Origin: Ureibacillus terrenus
GTDB lineage: Bacteria > Bacillota > Bacilli > Bacillales_A > Planococcaceae
NCBI RefSeq assembly: GCF_006569205.1
Contig: NZ_VIGD01000020.1
Location: 1-38,469 of the forward strand
Reading direction: 5' to 3'
Length of the DNA: 38,469 nucleotides
Shown here: positions 1-7,547 of the stretch, piece by piece
How the letters are laid out: every line of letters starts with the position of its first letter
How positions within the stretch are numbered: the first letter of the stretch is position 1
Program-made: the position numbers and the translations under genes
The notes under the pieces: model-generated
Seen by the model: the letters and a program-made list of their open reading frames with translations, nothing else
Told to the model about the DNA's origin: nothing
The model's database searches: none

Positions 1-790
1 CCTCGATCAACGGAGCAGGGACAAAGCAGTGTTGACGAGTATAGTAAACTTTCCGTTCGACATTCCCTTTTTCGTGTCCGCTATACGGATTGCACGCCTG
101 TACGTCAAACCCATAATGAAGCCGGAATCGCTCAAATGCTTCAGTATATTGACGTTCGCCTCCTTTTCGAACCGAAACCACCGCCGCCGCCAAATTGTCG
201 ATGCGCAGTTTTCTCGGGACGCCTCCGGCTTGGCGAAACAGCTGAGTGAGCCCGTAAAGAAAACATTCGCTGTTTTCCGCCGGCAATGGATACGCATACG
301 CGGCGTTGCTGTACGGAAAGCTCAAAATCAGAATTGATCGGTCTTCCTCTTTTCCTTCCTTCGTCACAACGGACATGGTGCCGAAATCCACCTGCGCTTC
401 CCCCGGAGGGTGTTCCAGCCTCTCGTAACGCCGTTCCTTCTCCAGCTTAAGCTGAGGTCTTCGTTTTTGAACGTAGGCGCAAACCGTTCGATAAGACCCT
501 TTAAAGCCATGTTCCTGCTTTAATTGTTCGTACATCTTCTTGCTTGTCCGCTGTTGTTTTCTTGGCAGTTTGGCGTCCTCCTCCAGCCAGTCATCAATGA
601 TTTGACCGTATCCTTCTTCCTCCATCATTCCCCGTTTTCTCTTTATTTTTTGTCTGACCGAAATGTCTCCATCCGCATATTTCTTGACTGTTCTCCAGTT
701 AAATCCCGTCCTGCGGACAATTTCGGAAAGCGATAACCCTTTCTTTTCACGCAAATGTTTGATATGATGAATTTCAGGCATTGCTAGCAT
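1..790 (-). CDS. istA: IS21-family transposase IstA, 3' part beyond window
   Basis: DDE transposase of an IS21-family element, cut by the left window edge: 263 codons are visible without a stop. The N-terminus carries a helix-turn-helix (about residues 16-40, LSLSEIVRRTGFNWRTVKKY). The RNase H-like core follows, with probable catalytic residues D135 (AQVDFGTM), D198 (LRIDNLAAA) and E245 (KGNVERKV), the spacing expected for IstA. The start at 790 is preferred over an internal ATG at 781 because GGAGG lies 10 nt upstream of it. IstA normally works with the AAA+ helper IstB, which would lie off the left edge. The frame is intact in the visible part, so the element may be recent. Family assignment is confident; the exact IS name is not determinable here. 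Confidence 0.9.
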   Translation of the reverse strand, partial: MLAMPEIHHIKHLREKKGLSLSEIVRRTGFNWRTVKKYADGDISVRQKIKRKRGMMEEEGYGQIIDDWLEEDAKLPRKQQRTSKKMYEQLKQEHGFKGSYRTVCAYVQKRRPQLKLEKERRYERLEHPPGEAQVDFGTMSVVTKEGKEEDRSILILSFPYSNAAYAYPLPAENSECFLYGLTQLFRQAGGVPRKLRIDNLAAAVVSVRKGGERQYTEAFERFRLHYGFDVQACNPYSGHEKGNVERKVYYTRQHCFVPAPLIE

Positions 791-929
791 CCTTTCTTTA
801 CCTCCACTGTTTTGTTCTTCACAACCTTAACAGTAGAGGGAATTTTAGGAGCTGGCAAGCCTTTTTTTATGCCATGAAGCTCTGCACTTTTTTGTTGCAG
901 AACTCTGTACTTTCATTTTGCACTAAACA
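791..929 (-). mobile_element. IS21-family left end with repeated terminal motifs
   Basis: Non-coding end of the IS21 element upstream of istA. Read on the minus strand it starts TGTTTAGTGCAAAATGAAAG and contains two related motifs, TGCAAAATGAAAGTACAGAG and, just inside, TGCAACAAAAAAGTGCAGAG. Multiple internal terminal repeats of this kind are typical of IS21 ends, where the transposase binds. The outer boundary near 929 is inferred from the TG terminus and from where IS3 orfB homology stops. The target duplication cannot be seen because the other end is outside the window. Confidence 0.65.
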
Positions 930-1144
930 CCCTTACTTTCTTTATGGATTGCTCGAATTCGTTCAAGCAGTTGTTCGTTGGCGACATGATAGCGATTCGG
1001 CTTCTTGTGAAACGATTGATAATACGTACTTTTAGGCATCTTTAAAACACGACACATCATTTGGATTGGATGATGTTCGCTTTCTTTTGTAATCAAGTCA
1101 ATCAGTTCTTGCTCATCTATTTTCTCGCGAATATGGTCATAGCC
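930..1144 (-). pseudogene. IS3-family OrfB, N-terminal fragment
   Basis: After a -1 shift on the AAAAAAG heptamer the frame reads GYDHIREKIDEQELIDLITK and continues to QLLERIRAIHKESKG. The last segment is the conserved stretch just before the integrase core in IS3-family OrfB proteins (IRxIHxxSxGxYG). Homology stops exactly there, where IS21-end sequence begins (929/930). The DDE catalytic core is therefore absent from this window. Only an interrupted remnant remains unless the rest lies beyond the IS21 copy. Confidence 0.85.
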
Positions 1145-1377
1145 TTTTTTAAGATTTCGATCTCCTGTTTTAATCGAAGATTTTCCTTTTGAATGGCTTC
1201 TATATCAGCCAAAGTTAATTCCTGTTCACATTCAATTGGAGAGAGTTGCTTAATCCATTTATAAATCGTTACTTCTGAAACACCATATTCGCTAGAGAGT
1301 TGACTGACTGGAGTGCCTGAGCGATAAAGCTCAACTACTGTTTGTTTAAATTCTTGATTATACCGTTTTTGACTCAT
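1117..1377 (-). CDS. IS3-family transposase OrfA (HTH protein)
   Basis: An 86-residue OrfA of an IS3-family element. It has a helix-turn-helix (about residues 8-45: FKQTVVELYRSG, then VSQLSSEYGVSEVTIYKWIK) and a leucine-zipper-like C-terminal helix (ENLRLKQEIEILKKA), the usual OrfA architecture for end recognition and dimerisation. Near its end the zero-frame codons TTA AAA AAG form the slippery heptamer A-AAA-AAG at 1144-1150. A -1 shift there joins it to the orfB frame, as expected for IS3 family OrfAB production. The gene itself is intact, but its partner is truncated. Confidence 0.9.
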   Translation of the reverse strand: MSQKRYNQEFKQTVVELYRSGTPVSQLSSEYGVSEVTIYKWIKQLSPIECEQELTLADIEAIQKENLRLKQEIEILKKAMTIFARK

Positions 1378-1437
1378 GATTCGGACACAACCTTTCGTTA
1401 GTTTAATATTAATGACTTAACCAAGTTGTGTCCATAA

Positions 1438-1590
1438 ATCTATACTACATCTAATATAAATGATAGTGATAAGTTATCATTTAGATTCGATGTCAACTTA
1501 GGAAAAAAAGTTGGAACAAAAGGTGAAACAAAAATAAGAATAGTGATAGGATATGATGGTAAGATATGGACAGCATTTCCAGTAAAATAA
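1438..1590 (+). pseudogene. C-terminal tail of a truncated toxin-like protein
   Basis: An open stretch of 50 codons plus stop, without its own start, directly abuts the IS3 end. It ends in GTKGETKIRIVIGYDGKIWT followed by AFPVK. The DGKI-x-TAFP ending resembles the last beta-strands of bacterial EndoU-like nuclease toxin domains found at the C-termini of secreted polymorphic (LXG/WXG-type) toxins; this likeness is from memory and tentative. A stop at 1435-1437 falls at the IS boundary, so the rest of the gene was lost or displaced. Its 3' end overlaps the next gene by 25 bp, the usual toxin-immunity arrangement. Base composition is AT-rich, like the following gene. Confidence 0.5.
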
Positions 1591-2057
1591 CTTTTGAATA
1601 CAAATTTGTAAGTGATAAAGGAATTATTTCGAATAGAGATAAAAGTGATGTTCCTACCATATTAGCTGTAGAAGCTACACTTACAATAAAAATCAATAAT
1701 GAATTATACTTTGAAACAGAACTTGCTATTTTAGAATTCTATAAAGCATTATACGAATGGAAAAACAGAGTCACAGATGAACATACTCCAGAATTCCATT
1801 ATTATACGATTGAATATGACGATTATGAAGATGGTGCTATTCTGTCTTTAATTCCATTTTCAAATAAAGCAAGAGTGAAATCTATTTGGGCAGAGCAAGA
1901 TTTGTACAATGTTTTTGATTTAGACTATATCGTAAGGGAATTTATTCAATTAGAGCAAAATCTAAAACGAGATATAGAAAATTACTTTGGAATCGAATTG
2001 AAAAAATTCATAAAACATATCCCTTTGATGAAAGGTCCTTATTCGGATGATTATTAG
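1566..2057 (+). CDS. Hypothetical acidic protein, putative immunity protein
   Basis: A 163-residue soluble protein with no signal peptide or membrane segment. It is rich in acidic and aromatic residues (e.g. FHYYTIEYDDYEDGAILSLI). I do not firmly recognise the family. It begins inside the 3' end of a toxin-like tail (overlap 1566-1590) in another frame, with only a weak GATGG motif upstream, so translation was probably coupled to the upstream gene. Small acidic proteins placed like this are commonly immunity partners of contact-dependent or LXG-type toxins; that role is inference from position and composition. It is followed by a good terminator. AT-rich codon use differs from the core genes, consistent with transfer. 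Confidence 0.7.
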   Translation: MDSISSKITFEYKFVSDKGIISNRDKSDVPTILAVEATLTIKINNELYFETELAILEFYKALYEWKNRVTDEHTPEFHYYTIEYDDYEDGAILSLIPFSNKARVKSIWAEQDLYNVFDLDYIVREFIQLEQNLKRDIENYFGIELKKFIKHIPLMKGPYSDDY

Positions 2058-2065
2058 CAAATAAA

Positions 2066-2105
2066 AGAGAGACTTGAATTAAACAAGTCTCTCTTGCTCT
2101 TTTCA
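2066..2105 (+). terminator. Rho-independent terminator after putative immunity gene
   Basis: Perfect 11-bp stem AGAGAGACTTG (2066-2076) / CAAGTCTCTCT (2084-2094), 7-nt loop, followed by TTGCTCTTTT. It lies 9 bp after the stop of the upstream gene. Confidence 0.85.
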
Positions 2106-2143
2106 AGAAAATATTAATATTAATAGGTTCTATACTAATTGAA

Positions 2144-2814
2144 ATGTTTAATACAGTACAGGAGTTAATCATCTCAAGAAGTAGAATTCGTCCTCAAGCA
2201 GAGGTTCATCTTTTTACGAATACCCTTTTCTGTGCAGATTGTGGCCGAGGGATGCATTTTAAAAAGAACCGTAAAGGATATGTATGCGGAAACTTTAACA
2301 AATATGGCAGCAAGGCATGTTCTGACCATTTTATTAAAGAAAGAGAGCTAGAAGAAATAATCCTGAATGATATAAAGAGTTTTGCACAGCGAATGGATTT
2401 AGATAACCTTATCGACCGAGTGATAAAGCAGTTAGAATCTGATACAAAAAATAATACAACCCGTTTAAGCCAAGTTGAACAGAAAATTGAAAAACTCAAA
2501 AAACAGAAAGTGCAGTTAACCTCATTGTTTGCCGATAACAGTATTGATATTGAAGAATACCGCTTAACAATTGAAGAAATCAATAAAAGAATTGATCAAT
2601 TGATGCCCGATAAACTGAAATTAGAAAAATTTAAAGAACAATCCAAACGGGAACAAAAGAATATGAAACAACTAAAAAAAGAATTAAAAGAATATATACA
2701 TTTCAATCAATTAACCCCTGAGATGCTTCACCGTTTGGTTGATCGAATCGAATAAAAGAAGACGGTTCACCGAAAATTTATTATCGGTTTGCAAATGATT
2801 TTTTAAATGAATAA
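2144..2814 (+). pseudogene. Large serine recombinase remnant (C-terminal half, frameshifted)
   Basis: C-terminal part of a large serine (site-specific) recombinase. It begins within the recombinase domain (FNTVQELIISRSRIRPQ) and carries the zinc beta-ribbon cysteines C30, C33, C48 and C59 (FCADCG, YVCGN, KACSD). A long coiled coil follows (about residues 95-185), then the end LVDRIE. The N-terminal resolvase domain with the catalytic serine is absent. The visible frame stops at 2755, but the next frame continues EDGSPKIYYRFANDFLNE up to a stop at 2812-2814. One missing A (GAATAAAAG where GAAATAAAAG is expected) explains the break. Such enzymes integrate phages, ICEs and SCC-like islands; this copy cannot catalyse recombination. 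Confidence 0.88.
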
Positions 2815-2822
2815 AGGATATA

Positions 2823-2880
2823 GGAAAAGCCCGTTTCATTGATTTTCAGAAACGCGCTTTTCCGAATATTTATTTTTTTA
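2823..2880. terminator. Terminator hairpin between recombinase remnant and rlmCD
   Basis: A 15-bp stem with one mismatch (GGAAAAGCCCGTTTC 2823-2837 / GAAACGCGCTTTTCC 2849-2863). On the plus strand it is followed by a T-rich tract (2868-2879). It lies just past the stop of the minus-strand rlmCD, so it probably serves the convergent genes from both sides, better on plus than on minus. Confidence 0.65.
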
Positions 2881-4231
2881 TAAGCAACGCGCAACACTCC
2901 ACATGCGTCGTTTGCGGAAACATGTCCACTGGTGTGATTTCCATTGTTTTATATCCCCCGTCTTCCAAGACGCGCAAGTCCCGCGCAAGGGTGGAAGGGT
3001 TGCAGGATACATAGACCACCCGTTTCGGTTTGTATTCAATAATCGTATTAAGCAATGCCTGGTCGCAGCCTTTGCGCGGCGGGTCGACAACGAGGACGTC
3101 CGCGCGTTTCCCTTCCTTGTACCAGCGGGGAATCACTTCTTCCGCCGGGCCCGCTTCAAAATACGTGTTGGCAAAGCCGTTCAGTTCCGCATTCCGTTTG
3201 GCGTCCTCGATGGCTTCCTCAACGATTTCGACGCCCATCACTTGTTTCGCTTTTTTCGCCAGAAATAAGGAAATCGTCCCGATGCCGCAATAGGCGTCGA
3301 TGACCGTTTCTTCCCCCGTCAGCGCCGCATATTCCAAGGCTTGGTTGTATAATACTTCCGTTTGCACCGGGTTCACTTGGTAGAAGGAGCGGGCGGAGAT
3401 TTCAAATCGGATATCGCCGATTGTGTCTTCTATTGTCTCTTTCCCCCAAAGCGTCATCGTTTCTTTTCCTAAAATGACATTCGTTTTTTCACTGTTCACA
3501 TTTTGTACGATGGATGTGACGTGTGGAATGAGTTTTCGAATCACTTCCACCGCCGCATCCTTCTGAGGAAATTTGCGTTTTTTTGTAACGAGCACCACCA
3601 TCACTTCGTCAGTGGCTCTTCCTGTCCGCACGATCACATGGCGGAGCATTCCTTGATGAGTCGTTTCATTGTAAGGCTCGATCCCGATCTTCTCCAACTC
3701 TTTTTTCAAATTGGCCATGATGATATCCGCTTCACTCATTTGGATGAGGCAGCGTTCCATATCCACAATGTCATGGGTTCTTGATTTGTAGAATCCCGCA
3801 ATCGGACCGGACTCACCCATCGCAAACGGAATTTGCGATTTGTTGCGGTAATTCCAAGGGTGTTCCATTCCTTTAATCGGACGCACCGGCGCTTCGATTT
3901 TCCCGATGCGTTTCATCACATTGCGGACCATGTTTTCTTTCCAATGCAATTGGCCTTCATAAGATAAATGCTGCAATTGGCAACCGCCGCATTTTCCAAA
4001 GTACATGCAAGGCGCTTCCACCCGGTCCGGTGAAGGTTCTTTCAATTCTACAATTTTGGCAAAGCCATAGCTTTTTAGTGTTTTCAATACATGCACTTCC
4101 GCCGTTTCTTGAGGCAACGCTCCATGAATAAATAATGGATACCCATCCACTTTCCCCACGCCCAAGCCATCATGGGTCAAATCTTCTATATAAACCGTTA
4201 CTCGATCATTTTTCTTTACGGGTGCTGTCAT
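2870..4231 (-). CDS. rlmCD: 23S rRNA (uracil-C5)-methyltransferase RlmCD
   Basis: SAM-dependent enzyme that makes m5U in 23S rRNA; in Bacillus one enzyme (YefA/RlmCD) does both U747 and U1939. 453 residues, the usual length. An N-terminal TRAM domain (about 5-62) is followed by iron-sulfur cysteines C75, C81 and C84 ([10 protein letters not shown]) with a fourth in MERCLIQ. Next come the SAM-binding motif ([14 protein letters not shown]), the DPPRKG motif and the catalytic cysteine in [15 protein letters not shown]. The C-terminus [12 protein letters not shown] is intact. The start is supported by GGAGG about 10 nt upstream. It ends the conserved block that includes gatCAB and dgkB in B. subtilis. 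Confidence 0.95.
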   Translation of the reverse strand: MTAPVKKNDRVTVYIEDLTHDGLGVGKVDGYPLFIHGALPQETAEVHVLKTLKSYGFAKIVELKEPSPDRVEAPCMYFGKCGGCQLQHLSYEGQLHWKENMVRNVMKRIGKIEAPVRPIKGMEHPWNYRNKSQIPFAMGESGPIAGFYKSRTHDIVDMERCLIQMSEADIIMANLKKELEKIGIEPYNETTHQGMLRHVIVRTGRATDEVMVVLVTKKRKFPQKDAAVEVIRKLIPHVTSIVQNVNSEKTNVILGKETMTLWGKETIEDTIGDIRFEISARSFYQVNPVQTEVLYNQALEYAALTGEETVIDAYCGIGTISLFLAKKAKQVMGVEIVEEAIEDAKRNAELNGFANTYFEAGPAEEVIPRWYKEGKRADVLVVDPPRKGCDQALLNTIIEYKPKRVVYVSCNPSTLARDLRVLEDGGYKTMEITPVDMFPQTTHVECCALLIKK

Positions 4232-4385
4232 GAGTTCCGTCCTCCATTCCGATTTTCATTGTCGCACGGATCTTTAATCGAATTCAAACAAATATTATTC
4301 TACCTCAAAATAGAATAAGGATATATTGAAATTTCATTTTTTCCGAACCGCTTGTAAAATTGAAGTATCACTATGTATTGGGTGG

Positions 4386-4886
4386 ATGAAGATGGACTTT
4401 TATCTTGTCGCATTGTTTTGCATTGCCATTACCCTTCATAATATCGAGGAAGCCATTTGGTTGCCGGAATGGTCACAACAAGCTTCGATGTTTCATAAAC
4501 CCGTCACCCCGGGAGAATTTCATTTTGCCGTGATTGTCATTACTATCCTGGCTTATTTATCCGCATTTTATTTTTTCTATAAGCCTGAATCAGAATTGGC
4601 CAAATGGGTTTTCATCGGATTTTTAGGTTCCATGATCGTGAATGCGATTTTTCCGCACCTGATTGCAACGATTTTGATGAAACAGTATGCCCCCGGGCTT
4701 CTCACAGGATTATTCCTGAACCTTCCCATCAATACATTCATCATCGTTCGAATGTTCCAAAACCATTATATTACTTGGAAAGAGCTTATCATATCGACCA
4801 TTGCGGTTGGAAGCCTTCTACTCACCTTGATTCCGTTATTATTTAAAGCGGGCGGAAAAATGGCTTCTTCCCGTGAACCCAAATAA
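4386..4886 (+). CDS. HXXEE domain-containing membrane protein
   Basis: A 166-residue integral membrane protein with about four to five hydrophobic segments. The signature H18-N-I-E21-E22 lies in the first one (ITLHNIEEAIWLPEW), which names the HXXEE family. Conserved His/Glu residues inside the membrane suggest metal binding, but no function is established to my knowledge. ATG 4386 or ATG 4392 are both possible; GGTGG at 4381-4385 fits the second. An upstream TTG at 4326 would add 20 poorly conserved residues. It is divergent from rlmCD and convergent with the cyd genes. Confidence 0.8.
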   Translation: MKMDFYLVALFCIAITLHNIEEAIWLPEWSQQASMFHKPVTPGEFHFAVIVITILAYLSAFYFFYKPESELAKWVFIGFLGSMIVNAIFPHLIATILMKQYAPGLLTGLFLNLPINTFIIVRMFQNHYITWKELIISTIAVGSLLLTLIPLLFKAGGKMASSREPK

Positions 4887-4922
4887 AAAACTCCCGCAGT
4901 TTGAGCGGGAGTTTATTTTTCT
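4886..4922. terminator. Bidirectional terminator between HXXEE gene and cyd operon
   Basis: Perfect 10-bp stem AAACTCCCGC (4888-4897) / GCGGGAGTTT (4905-4914) with a 7-nt loop. Flanking A and T tracts allow termination on both strands. It overlaps the last codons of the CydS-like gene on the minus strand. Confidence 0.85.
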
Positions 4923-5023
4923 TCTTCCCTTACCCCTTGATCCAAAGGGGCCGTAAAAAAGGCGACCACCAACGAAAGCAGGACCATCAAAAAAGGGGCC
5001 ACAAACATCATAAATTCATTCAT
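4913..5023 (-). CDS. cydS: CydS-like microprotein of cytochrome bd oxidase (36 aa)
   Basis: A 36-codon gene starting MNEFMMFVAPFLMVLLSLVV and ending in a charged tail (VREEEK). It has one transmembrane helix (about residues 5-24). A strong ribosome binding site (AGGAGGG) sits 6 nt upstream, and it begins only 11 bp after the cydB stop. Position, length and topology match CydS, the small third subunit seen in the Geobacillus thermodenitrificans bd oxidase structure, which packs against CydA and is thought to stabilise heme b558. The identity is inferred from context, because such short proteins have weak sequence signal. Confidence 0.75.
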   Translation of the reverse strand: MNEFMMFVAPFLMVLLSLVVAFFTAPLDQGVREEEK

Positions 5024-5034
5024 CGCAAACCCTC

Positions 5035-6063
5035 CTACGCATGAAAATCTTTTTGGTTCCCCGTCACGTACTCCTTGTTAAACACAAACAACCGGAATAT
5101 TAAATAGAGGGATGGAATGAGCAGGCAGAGCCCTGCAATAAAGGCAATGACCAACGCGATGGCCATTTCCTGATTCGTGAATCCTTCGTAAATGGTCAAA
5201 TATGGATACAACAAATACGGATAATGGGAAATGCCGTATGCAAAAAAGGCGAATAGAAACTGAAGAATCAACAATCCGACCGAAAGCCCGAGACCCCGTT
5301 TCTTCCACAACAGCCAGACCGTCAACAAAAATAAAATTGCGGAAACGCCAAACATCGGCCAAATGGAAATCATATTACGGAACCGGTCCGGGTTATGCTC
5401 CTGCATTTGAATAATGATCGCCGCCGCCATTAACATTAAGGGACCCGACCATGTGAGTGCGTATTTTCTCATCAGTTCAGAAGCATTCAGATCTTGCGCC
5501 TTCCATGCATACCATGTTAAAAACACGGCGGAAATATACAGTACGCTGGCAATGCTTAAGAGAACGATGCTCCACGTCAAAGGGCTTGTGAAAAGCGCCC
5601 AATAATCAAGGACAGGGGAGCCGTCAACGATCTCCACAAATCCCCCTTCCGAAATCGTCAGCACGACGGAAAGGGAGGATGGAATCAATAAGCCGGATAC
5701 CCCATACGCGAAGGCATATCCTTTATGCCCCCTCGACCCGTATGATTCAAAGGCGTAATATGAACCCCTGATCGCCAATAAAATGATCGCAATGCTTACG
5801 GGCACCAACAAAACCGTGCCGTAATAAAAGGCGGTTTTGGGAAAGAACCCGACGATGCCGACAAAGAAAAACACCAAAAAAACGTTGGTCACTTCCCATA
5901 CCGGCGATAAATACCGCTGAATGATGTTCGATAAAATATGGGATCTTCCCGTCAATAAGCTGTACGCATTGAAAAAACCGGCGCCAAAATCAATGGAAGC
6001 CACAATGACATATCCGAAAAGAAAAATCCATAACACGATTATTCCCAACACTTCAAGACTCAT
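5035..6063 (-). CDS. cydB: Cytochrome bd quinol oxidase subunit II
   Basis: Membrane subunit of the bd-type menaquinol:O2 oxidoreductase. 342 residues with about nine hydrophobic segments and a typical N-terminus (LWIFLFGYVIVASIDFGAG). The D and G residues of SIDFGAGF and the W-E pair in PVWEVTNVFLVFF are family features. The start ATG overlaps the cydA stop by 4 bp (ATGA), so the two are translationally coupled. The length and sequence style match the YthB/Geobacillus type rather than E. coli CydB. CydB contributes no heme ligands in the short-Q-loop enzymes but is needed for assembly. Confidence 0.95.
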   Translation of the reverse strand: MSLEVLGIIVLWIFLFGYVIVASIDFGAGFFNAYSLLTGRSHILSNIIQRYLSPVWEVTNVFLVFFFVGIVGFFPKTAFYYGTVLLVPVSIAIILLAIRGSYYAFESYGSRGHKGYAFAYGVSGLLIPSSLSVVLTISEGGFVEIVDGSPVLDYWALFTSPLTWSIVLLSIASVLYISAVFLTWYAWKAQDLNASELMRKYALTWSGPLMLMAAAIIIQMQEHNPDRFRNMISIWPMFGVSAILFLLTVWLLWKKRGLGLSVGLLILQFLFAFFAYGISHYPYLLYPYLTIYEGFTNQEMAIALVIAFIAGLCLLIPSLYLIFRLFVFNKEYVTGNQKDFHA

Positions 6064-7406
6064 CGCCCGACCCCTTTCATTTCAGCCATCCGGTCTTCGA
6101 TTTCCCGCTCAATCGGGTTTAAACGGTACATTCTTCTTAATACAACGACACTTCCAATCCCCAAAACAAGATATAAAATGCAGAATAAAATAAACATCAG
6201 ATCCACCTGATCGCTTGTCGTCGCGCCTTCCGCTGTCCGCATATATCCCCGTAAAATCCACGGCTGTCTCCCCACTTCCGCGAGCCACCAACCCGCTTCA
6301 ATGGCGATGATGGTTAATGGCCCGCCCAGAACGGTAACCCATCGGAACCAAGGACGGTGAATAAACCCCCATCCCCTCCATACTCCTGCCACATACAGAA
6401 CAGACACAAGTATCATTGCCGTTCCTATCAACACCATGAGGTTAAATAAATAATGGATATAGAGCGGCGGAATTTCATCTTCCGGAAAGTCGTTCAGCCC
6501 GGTCACTTCCGCCATTGGATTTCCGTAAGCCAAAATGCTCAACAGATAAGGGATTTCAATGGCAAATTTAATATTTTGCTCCTCATCCATGAATCCCATT
6601 AAAATGAGAGGAGCCGCTTCTTCCGTTTCAAAATGCCATTCGGCTGCGGCCAATTTTTCCGGTTGATATTCCGCCAAAAACTTTCCTGAAAAGTCGCCGA
6701 TGACCGCCGTGGCGATGGAGAAAATCAAGCCCATCTTCATCATGAGAAACAACGATTTTTTATAATAGGGATGATTTGATCCCCTCAACAACCGATAGGC
6801 TGCAATGGATGCCAATAAAAAGGCGGAGGTCATGTAGGCGGAAGCTAAAACATGGGCCACTTTCGTCGGCATGGATGGGTTGAACATGGCAACAAGCGGC
6901 TGGATGTTCACAAGTTGGCCGCTCACCACTTCAAATCCTTGCGGCGTATTCATAAACGAATTCACGATGGTGATGAAAACGGCGGAAATGGATGCGCCAA
7001 TGGCAACCGGAACGAGAAGAAGCATATGCTTTTTTTGATTATCAAACCGGTCCCACGTATATAAGTAGATCCCCAAAAAGATCGCCTCAAAGAAGAAAGC
7101 GAATGTTTCCATGAACAGCGGCAGTGCAATGACTTGTCCTGCCAGCTGCATAAAATTGGGCCACAACAGGGAAAGCTGCAAACCGATCGCCGTTCCGGTC
7201 ACCACCCCGACGGCCACCGTGATGACAAATCCCCTCGTAATCCTTCTGGCCAGGAGAATATAATGTTCATCGTTCTTCTTCAACCCAACCCACTGGGCAA
7301 TCATAATCATTAAAGGCACTCCAACGCCAATCGTTGCGTAAATAATATGAAAGGTTAACGTCAGCTCTGTCAACAACCGGCTCCAAAACACGGCGGACTC
7401 GTTCAT
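6060..7406 (-). CDS. cydA: Cytochrome bd quinol oxidase subunit I
   Basis: Heme-bearing subunit (b558, b595, d) of cytochrome bd, which oxidises menaquinol and reduces O2 to water with high affinity. 448 residues from the start at 7406. This start has AGGAGG 8 nt upstream; the GTG at 7415 touches that site and is rejected. Family features include the N-terminal LTFHIIYATIGVGVP histidine, GQVIALPLFMETFAFFFEA, and the GRQPW motif (EVGRQPWILRGYMRT). The Q-loop is short, as in Bacillota. It heads a cluster with cydB and two microproteins. I see no clear Rex box upstream. A good terminator separates it from dgkB. Confidence 0.95.
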   Translation of the reverse strand: MNESAVFWSRLLTELTLTFHIIYATIGVGVPLMIMIAQWVGLKKNDEHYILLARRITRGFVITVAVGVVTGTAIGLQLSLLWPNFMQLAGQVIALPLFMETFAFFFEAIFLGIYLYTWDRFDNQKKHMLLLVPVAIGASISAVFITIVNSFMNTPQGFEVVSGQLVNIQPLVAMFNPSMPTKVAHVLASAYMTSAFLLASIAAYRLLRGSNHPYYKKSLFLMMKMGLIFSIATAVIGDFSGKFLAEYQPEKLAAAEWHFETEEAAPLILMGFMDEEQNIKFAIEIPYLLSILAYGNPMAEVTGLNDFPEDEIPPLYIHYLFNLMVLIGTAMILVSVLYVAGVWRGWGFIHRPWFRWVTVLGGPLTIIAIEAGWWLAEVGRQPWILRGYMRTAEGATTSDQVDLMFILFCILYLVLGIGSVVVLRRMYRLNPIEREIEDRMAEMKGVGR

Positions 7407-7418
7407 TCGTGGCACCTC

Positions 7419-7514
7419 CTAACTGCCGAAGATTCTCCCGATGATGGAAAGAAGCATAATGATGGCAACGCCAAAGGATAAATAAATCAACCATTTTTCC
7501 TGCTTTTTATACAT
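7419..7514 (-). CDS. 31-aa single-pass membrane microprotein upstream of cydA
   Basis: A short gene, MYKKQEKWLIYLSFGVAIIM followed by LLSIIGRIFGS. The N-terminus is positively charged, with one hydrophobic helix (about residues 9-25). AAGGGG lies 10 nt before the ATG. Its stop is immediately followed by the AGGAGG site of cydA, so the pair is almost certainly co-transcribed and possibly coupled. I do not recognise the family. An accessory or assembly peptide of the bd oxidase is an inference from position only. A coincidental ORF is possible, but the good site, the tight spacing and the classic small-membrane-protein composition argue for a real gene. Confidence 0.6.
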   Translation of the reverse strand: MYKKQEKWLIYLSFGVAIIMLLSIIGRIFGS

Positions 7515-7547
7515 TTTCTATGAACCCCTTTCATCCCCAGTTATTTT

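Larger units (their letters stand above)
930..1434 (-). mobile_element. IS3-family element, truncated by IS21 insertion
   Basis: Remnant of an IS3-family element holding its left end, intact orfA and the first ~70 codons of orfB. The probable outer end at 1434 reads TGGACACAACTTGG on the minus strand. A 10-bp inverted motif (GGACACAAC / GTTGTGTCC, 1383-1392 and 1425-1433) brackets the segment upstream of orfA. The other end and most of orfB are missing at the junction with IS21 sequence near 929/930, so the element is either dead or interrupted and continues beyond the IS21 copy outside the window. Confidence 0.75.

Noticed and set aside
7..297. 96-residue minus-strand ORF at the left edge
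   Set aside because: It is an out-of-frame reading of istA; the true istA frame is open through the whole segment with DDE residues.
2144..2755. Intact recombinase gene starting at ATG 2144
   Set aside because: The start falls inside a known domain, the catalytic N-terminal domain is missing, and the C-terminus continues in another frame after a one-base loss.
2903..3303. Several overlapping plus-strand ORFs opposite rlmCD
   Set aside because: Codon-bias shadows of the rlmCD frame, with no start signals.
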